DNA of 9,696 bases from Betaproteobacteria bacterium (GTDB taxonomy: Bacteria > Pseudomonadota > Gammaproteobacteria > Burkholderiales > Usitatibacteraceae): positions 1-9,696 of the forward strand of contig JANYFH010000408.1 of NCBI GenBank assembly GCA_025362705.1, written 5' to 3'. The notes below the pieces were generated by a model. It was not told the origin of the DNA and made no database searches. It was given only the letters and a program-made list of their open reading frames with translations. A program made the position numbers and the translations under genes. Shown in pieces: positions 6,090 through 9,696 of this stretch (its first letter is position 1; each line of letters starts with the position of its first letter).

Positions 6090-7106
6090 ATGCGCCCTTG
6101 GCCTGCCATAACAAATCATGTCGATACATTGTCGCCGGGCATCATCTGCGCTGCAGTGGTCGCGATTGCCGCGATGTTCCTGTCCGAACATTACGGCGCA
6201 TCGGCAATGCTGTTTGCGCTATTGCTCGGCATGGCGCTGAATTTTCTGGCGCAGGAAGGCAAGTGCGTTGCCGGCATCCAGTTCGCGGCATCGGTGGTAC
6301 TGCGCATCGGTGTCGCATTGCTTGGCCTGCGTATCACCTTCGGCGAAATTGCTGCGCTGGGCGTGAATACGGCAGCAATGGTTGTCGCGGGTGTGGTACT
6401 CACAATTTTGTTCGGCTGGATTTTTGTTCGCCTCACCTCCGCTTCAACTAAAGCTGATCAGCGCTTCGGATTGTTGACCGGTGGCGCAGTCGCAATTTGC
6501 GGAGCTTCAGCCGCGCTGGCGATCGCGGCGGTGCTGCCGCGCGGCGAACACCACGAGCGCGACACTACCTTTGCCGTGATCGGCGTGACGGCACTTTCCA
6601 CGATTGCGATGGTGGTGTATCCGGTGATCGTCGGCGTGATGGGATTCAACCCGCATCAAGCCGGTATATTTTTAGGCGGCACCATTCACGATGTGGCGCA
6701 GGTCGTGGGCGCGGGATACAGCATGGGCAAGGATGCCGGCGACACGGCGACTATTGTCAAATTGCTGCGGGTGGCGATGTTGCTGCCTGTGATTCTGGTC
6801 CTCTCACTGCTGTTTCGCGAACGCGCGACAACGAGTTCGATGCGCCCGCCATTGCTGCCCTGGTTCGCGGTGGCGTTTGGCGCCTTGGTTGCGCTCAATA
6901 GTTTTGTCGCGTTGCCGAAACCGCTGCTGGCCGTGGCAGGCGAAACATCGCGATTCGCTTTGGTGCTCGCCATCTCGGCCATTGGCATGCGTACACAACT
7001 AAAAGAACTGACGGTGCTCGGCATGAGGCCGGTGATACTGATGCTGGCCGAAACCGTTTTTCTCGCTGGCATAATTGCGATCATGATGAAGCTGTTTGTA
7101 ATTTAG
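6090..7106 (+). CDS. YeiH/UPF0324-family membrane protein (putative sulfate/sulfite-related exporter family)
   Basis: Polytopic inner-membrane protein of 338 residues, the usual family length, with hydrophobic segments spread over nearly the whole chain. The most recognisable conserved blocks are LTGGAVAICGASAALAIAA (about 129-147) and GGTIHDVAQVVGAGYSMG (about 197-213). The family (Pfam Cons_hypoth698) is annotated as putative sulfate exporters, and in enterobacteria YeiH is linked to sulfite stress through the regulator YeiE (recalled, not shown here). No sulfur genes adjoin it. The ATG at 6090 is preferred over the adjoining in-frame TTG; the ribosome site is weak (GAAAG 8 bases upstream). 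The next gene begins 25 bases after its stop, so the two are probably co-transcribed, which makes export or import of a small organic acid worth considering. The transported substrate is unknown. Confidence 0.88.
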   Translation: MRPWPAITNHVDTLSPGIICAAVVAIAAMFLSEHYGASAMLFALLLGMALNFLAQEGKCVAGIQFAASVVLRIGVALLGLRITFGEIAALGVNTAAMVVAGVVLTILFGWIFVRLTSASTKADQRFGLLTGGAVAICGASAALAIAAVLPRGEHHERDTTFAVIGVTALSTIAMVVYPVIVGVMGFNPHQAGIFLGGTIHDVAQVVGAGYSMGKDAGDTATIVKLLRVAMLLPVILVLSLLFRERATTSSMRPPLLPWFAVAFGALVALNSFVALPKPLLAVAGETSRFALVLAISAIGMRTQLKELTVLGMRPVILMLAETVFLAGIIAIMMKLFVI

Positions 7107-7131
7107 TTCTTTGGCATAACAGGAACCCCGT

Positions 7132-8049
7132 ATGACCAAACAAGAATTCTCCGGTGTTATCCCGATCCTCGCGACGCCATTCAACGATGATGAAAGCCTT
7201 GATCTGGCATCATGGCAACGCATGATCGAATTCATGGTGGGACTTGGTGTTAATGGCGTCACCATTCTCGGTGTGCTCGGTGAATCCAATCGCCTAAGCG
7301 ATCACGAGCGTGAGGCACTGATCAAGACCGCGGTCGCGACCGTCAAAAAACGTATTCCCGTCATCGTTGGCACCAGTCACAGCGGGTCTGCGGCGGCGAC
7401 ATATTTGTCGCGCATGGCGGAGGATCTTGGCGCTGATGCCGTGATGGTCGCGCCTGCAAAAGAGCCGGTGCCGAATGACGAGCGCATTGTCGAATATTAC
7501 CGCCGCATCGGTGCGGGTACGCGTTTGCCAATTGTATTGCAGGATCATCCCGCATCCACCGAAGTTCACATGTCGGCGCCACTGATTTTGCGTATCGTCA
7601 AAGAAGTTGCATCGGTTGCGTGTATCAAAGCCGAAGCATTACCGACGCCGACTAAGGTTCGTGCGCTGCGCGAGGGACTGTCGCGTCCGGTTGTCATACT
7701 GAGTGGTCTCGGTGCACTTTACGCGCCGTTCGATCTCGATGCCGGTTCGGATGGGTTCAACACCGGTTTTGCGTTTCCGGAAGTGTTGATGGCGCTCGTT
7801 GCGGCTGCGCAGGCGAAAGATTTTGATCGTGTCTACGCGCTGTATGCACGCTTCGCGTCGCTGATCGTGTTCGAGCAGCAGCCGGGACTCGCGATCCGCA
7901 AGGAAGTATTACGCCTGCGCGGGTTGATCAACTGCAATCGTGTCCGGCATCCCGGTGCCACTATTGCGCCTACCGTCGCTATTGAACTTGCGTCGCTGAT
8001 TCGTCGAACATTGACGAATATGGATATCACCAAACCGATCCAACCATGA
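7132..8049 (+). CDS. DapA-superfamily lyase, resembles 2-keto-3-deoxy-L-arabonate dehydratase rather than DHDPS
   Basis: Class I (Schiff-base) TIM-barrel enzyme of 305 residues, cytoplasmic. It shows the family N-terminus GVIPILATPFNDDESLD, the loop GVLGESNRLSDHER (47-60, in place of GTTGE of typical members), and the Schiff-base lysine K166 in VACIKAEALPTP. Where dihydrodipicolinate synthase has YNxPxRT, this protein has QDHPAST (137-143), so the catalytic tyrosine is replaced by Q137. The K-A-E arrangement (K166, E168) with this Gln matches what I recall of L-2-keto-3-deoxyarabonate dehydratase, which makes 2-oxoglutarate semialdehyde. Lysine biosynthesis is therefore unlikely. AGGA (7121-7124) lies 7 bases before the ATG. 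It follows the yeiH-like gene by 25 bases and overlaps the next gene by ATGA. A 2-keto-3-deoxy sugar-acid substrate fits the divergent operon, but other dehydratase, aldolase or hydratase activities of this branch remain possible. Confidence 0.88.
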   Translation: MTKQEFSGVIPILATPFNDDESLDLASWQRMIEFMVGLGVNGVTILGVLGESNRLSDHEREALIKTAVATVKKRIPVIVGTSHSGSAAATYLSRMAEDLGADAVMVAPAKEPVPNDERIVEYYRRIGAGTRLPIVLQDHPASTEVHMSAPLILRIVKEVASVACIKAEALPTPTKVRALREGLSRPVVILSGLGALYAPFDLDAGSDGFNTGFAFPEVLMALVAAAQAKDFDRVYALYARFASLIVFEQQPGLAIRKEVLRLRGLINCNRVRHPGATIAPTVAIELASLIRRTLTNMDITKPIQP

Positions 8050-8555
8050 GCACGTCGCGATTATTGCTCGACAAATACGATGCACGGCTCAAGGCGCCAT
8101 TTGCAACGCTGGGCATTATCGCCAGCGACACGCATCTTTTGCATGTCCACTTCCTGCCGATGGACGTTATCGCAAAAGCGCCAAAGACCAATACCGTTGC
8201 GCATCTTGCAAGCGTGCAATTGATGGCCTACCTGGAGAATCCGGATTTCAGATTTGATCTGCCGCTAAAACTTGCCGGCAGCAAGCATCAACTCGATGTG
8301 TGGCATTCGATGTGTAAAATCGCAGCGGGAAAAACCGAGACCTACGGCGAGCTTGCCGCCAAAATTGATTCCTCGCCACGCGCAGTCGGTACCGCGTGCG
8401 GTCAGAACCCCGTGCCCATCGTTGTACCGTGCCATCGCGTCGTGGCAACGAATGGGCTTGGTGGTTTTATGGGCGGCAAGCAGAGCGACCCCTTGCGCAT
8501 CAAGCGCTGGCTACTCGCACACGAAGCCTCGCGCAACGAGTCATCGCTGTTTTGA
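8046..8555 (+). CDS. ogt: Methylated-DNA--protein-cysteine S-methyltransferase (O6-methylguanine repair)
   Basis: Suicide repair protein of 169 residues that transfers the alkyl group from O6-alkylguanine in DNA to its own cysteine. The C-terminal domain is complete: the DNA-reading helix SPRAVGTACGQNP (110-122) with arginine finger R112 and the Asn hinge N121, then the active site PIVVPCHRVV with acceptor C129, then GLGGFMGG (137-144). The N-terminal domain (to about residue 80) is short and divergent, as usual in Ogt. No Ada-type regulatory domain is present. Its ATG overlaps the stop of the DapA-like gene as ATGA and has no good ribosome site of its own, so translation is probably coupled. 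The family is certain; whether it equals E. coli Ogt in specificity is inferred. Confidence 0.95.
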   Translation: MSTSRLLLDKYDARLKAPFATLGIIASDTHLLHVHFLPMDVIAKAPKTNTVAHLASVQLMAYLENPDFRFDLPLKLAGSKHQLDVWHSMCKIAAGKTETYGELAAKIDSSPRAVGTACGQNPVPIVVPCHRVVATNGLGGFMGGKQSDPLRIKRWLLAHEASRNESSLF

Positions 8556-8568
8556 CCAATACTGCCGG

Positions 8569-9465
8569 ATGAAGCGCGACGCTCTCATCGATCAATTTGC
8601 CGACAGCCTTTGGCTCTCTGACGGACTGGCGCGCAACACGATTGAAAGTTATGCGCGCGACATCGCGCAGTTGGCCGACTGGCTGCGCAAGGAAGATACC
8701 GGCACACTGCTGACCGCGGAGGCACAACATCTGCAGGCCTTCATTGGCCATCGCATCGATGTGCAGCACGCAAGCCCTCGTTCCACCGCACGACTCACGT
8801 CGGCGATGAAGAGATTTTTTCAGTACCTGGTCCAGGAAAAACTGATTGCCACCGACCCGAGCGGGCATCTGGAATCGCCGAAGCTCACGCGCAGCCTGCC
8901 CCTGTCTCTTTCCGAAGTCGATGTTGAAGCGCTGCTTGACGCGCCGGATGAAAACGCAGCGATCGGCCTGCGCGACCGCGCCATGCTCGAAACGCTCTAC
9001 GCAAGCGGGCTGCGTGTGACCGAACTGGTGACCCTGAAAGTTGCGCAGGTGAGCCTCGACATGGGCGTGGTGCGGGTGATGGGCAAGGGTTCGAAGGAAC
9101 GTCTGGTGCCGCTCGGTGAGGCAGCATCAGATGTCATTCAGCGTTATCTCGACTCGGCACGCGTTGAAATTCTTGGCGGCAAAAAATCCGACGACATGTT
9201 CGTTACGCATCGCGGTAGTGCCATGACGCGGCAGATGTTCTGGCACATGATCAAACGCTATGCGATCAAAGGTGGCGTGAACAAACCGCTATCGCCACAT
9301 ACGCTGCGACACGCGTTTGCCACGCATCTCATCAATCACGGCGCAGATTTGCGGGTGGTGCAATTGCTTTTGGGACACGCCGATATTACGACTACGCAGA
9401 TTTATACGCATGTGGCGAGAGAGCGGCTAAAGCAGATTCATGCGCAGCATCATCCGCGTGGTTGA
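8569..9465 (+). CDS. xerD: Site-specific tyrosine recombinase XerD
   Basis: Resolves chromosome dimers with XerC at the dif site, under control of FtsK at the septum. At 298 residues it has the same length as E. coli XerD. The N-terminal core-binding domain (about 1-100) includes SDGLARNTIESYARDI and TSAMKRFFQYL. The catalytic set is complete: R149 (SGLRVTEL), K173 (GKGSKERLVP), H244 and R247 (HTLRHAFATH), H270 (LLGHADITTT) and nucleophile Y279 (QIYTHV). The C-terminus ERLKQIHAQHHPRG is the XerD rather than XerC signature. The start is ATG 8569, 13 bases after the ogt stop; the same frame is open further back into ogt, but that part is not XerD-like. The ribosome site is weak (GCCGG next to the ATG), suggesting coupling to ogt. 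No dif-like sequence was seen in the window. Confidence 0.96.
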   Translation: MKRDALIDQFADSLWLSDGLARNTIESYARDIAQLADWLRKEDTGTLLTAEAQHLQAFIGHRIDVQHASPRSTARLTSAMKRFFQYLVQEKLIATDPSGHLESPKLTRSLPLSLSEVDVEALLDAPDENAAIGLRDRAMLETLYASGLRVTELVTLKVAQVSLDMGVVRVMGKGSKERLVPLGEAASDVIQRYLDSARVEILGGKKSDDMFVTHRGSAMTRQMFWHMIKRYAIKGGVNKPLSPHTLRHAFATHLINHGADLRVVQLLLGHADITTTQIYTHVARERLKQIHAQHHPRG

Positions 9466-9506
9466 GCGGGAAGCAGGGAAGTTTGCCCGGCATAATGCAG
9501 CGTAGA

Positions 9507-9524
9507 ATGCCCATTCACGGGCGT
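9507..9524 (+). terminator. Weak hairpin after xerD
   Basis: ATGCCC-ATTCAC-GGGCGT forms a 6-bp stem with one G-T wobble, 41 bases after the xerD stop. Only a loose TTTA follows, with no real T tract, so termination here is doubtful; the larger inverted repeat downstream may do this job. Confidence 0.25.
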
Positions 9525-9577
9525 TTACGAACATTTATGCTCTGAAAGCCGCGCCAGTGCTAGAGTTTATGGTCTTT

Positions 9578-9658
9578 GTCTCCCCGGCGAAGGCCGGGGC
9601 CTAATTTTGTCATCTACCGTTGGCTTCAAAATTGGATCCCGGCCTTCGCCAGGAAGAC
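9578..9658. repeat. 81-bp imperfect inverted repeat, MITE/REP-like intergenic element
   Basis: Two 32-base arms (9578-9609 and 9627-9658) are inverted copies matching at 27 of 32 positions, separated by 17 bases. The arm core is GGCGAAGGCCGGG; the left arm also folds on itself as CCCCGGC-GAAG-GCCGGGG, and each arm's inner end carries AATTTTG or its complement. Elements built from inverted CCCGGCgaaGGCCGGG-type units are widespread between genes in proteobacteria and usually occur many times per genome. Here it could fold in transcripts from either direction and act as a bidirectional terminator for xerD and a converging neighbour. Copy number cannot be judged from one copy. Confidence 0.72.
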
Positions 9659-9696
9659 AGAATACTAAACTTGCCTCATTACGCCGAAAATGACCA

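Larger units (their letters stand above)
9466..9696. other. Non-coding region downstream of xerD
   Basis: 231 bases to the window edge with no credible gene on either strand. It holds a weak hairpin and a long imperfect inverted repeat, both listed separately. The gene that follows on either strand lies outside the window. Confidence 0.6.

Noticed and set aside
5834..6191. Three overlapping minus-strand open frames in the divergent intergenic region
   Set aside because: They overlap each other in different frames, have no ribosome sites, and their products look like translated non-coding DNA; one also runs into the yeiH-like gene.
7132..8049. Dihydrodipicolinate synthase (dapA) for lysine biosynthesis
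   Set aside because: The catalytic Tyr of the YNxPxRT motif is replaced by Gln and the context is catabolic, so only the superfamily is retained.
8272..8568. N-terminal extension of XerD into ogt
   Set aside because: The frame is open but the extra 99 residues are the shadow of ogt; XerD starts at the ATG at 8569 and then matches the standard 298-residue length.

Overview
The window looks like a piece of chromosome from a Gram-negative proteobacterium, most likely a betaproteobacterium. The reasons are a TonB-dependent outer-membrane receptor with a Sec signal peptide, a XerD whose length and C-terminus closely match the enterobacterial protein, a base composition that looks like the mid-50s percent GC by eye, and an intergenic palindromic repeat of the kind common in beta- and gammaproteobacteria. 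The genus cannot be told from this sequence. All eight genes belong to recognisable families. No rRNA, tRNA, CRISPR array, transposase or phage gene was seen.

Left block (1-5613, minus strand). Transcription runs right to left: a TonB-dependent receptor, then a hairpin with a T-rich tail, then an IlvD/Edd-family sugar-acid dehydratase, an HpcH/HpaI-family 2-keto-3-deoxy-acid aldolase, and a MalK/UgpC-type ABC ATPase cut by the window edge. The last three genes are packed 7-9 bases apart, with ribosome binding sites overlapping the preceding stop codons. The order suggests uptake of a sugar or sugar acid across the outer membrane (receptor) and inner membrane (ABC system), dehydration of an aldonate to a 2-keto-3-deoxy-aldonate, and cleavage to pyruvate plus an aldehyde. 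The exact sugar cannot be read from the sequence.

Centre (5614-6089). A 476-base divergent intergenic region holds a good sigma70-type promoter for the receptor, a perfect 14-bp palindrome and an imperfect 20-bp palindrome inside the predicted long leader, and a spaced inverted repeat towards the right-hand operon. The 14-bp palindrome, with its central CCGG, resembles LacI-family operators. No regulator gene is present in the window.

Right block (6090-9465, plus strand). A YeiH/UPF0324 membrane protein is followed by a DapA-superfamily enzyme whose active site resembles 2-keto-3-deoxy-L-arabonate dehydratase rather than dihydrodipicolinate synthase. Then come an O6-methylguanine-DNA methyltransferase (ATGA overlap with the previous gene) and the tyrosine recombinase XerD. 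The DapA-like enzyme may share a substrate class with the left operon, which would give two possible fates for a 2-keto-3-deoxy acid. The last two genes are DNA housekeeping functions that appear to be co-transcribed by position. The window ends in non-coding DNA with a large imperfect inverted repeat resembling a small non-autonomous intergenic element.

The most interesting points are the divergent sugar-acid locus with its operator-like palindromes, the hairpin between receptor and enzymes, and the substituted active site of the DapA-like protein. Nothing here requires an entirely new type of system.
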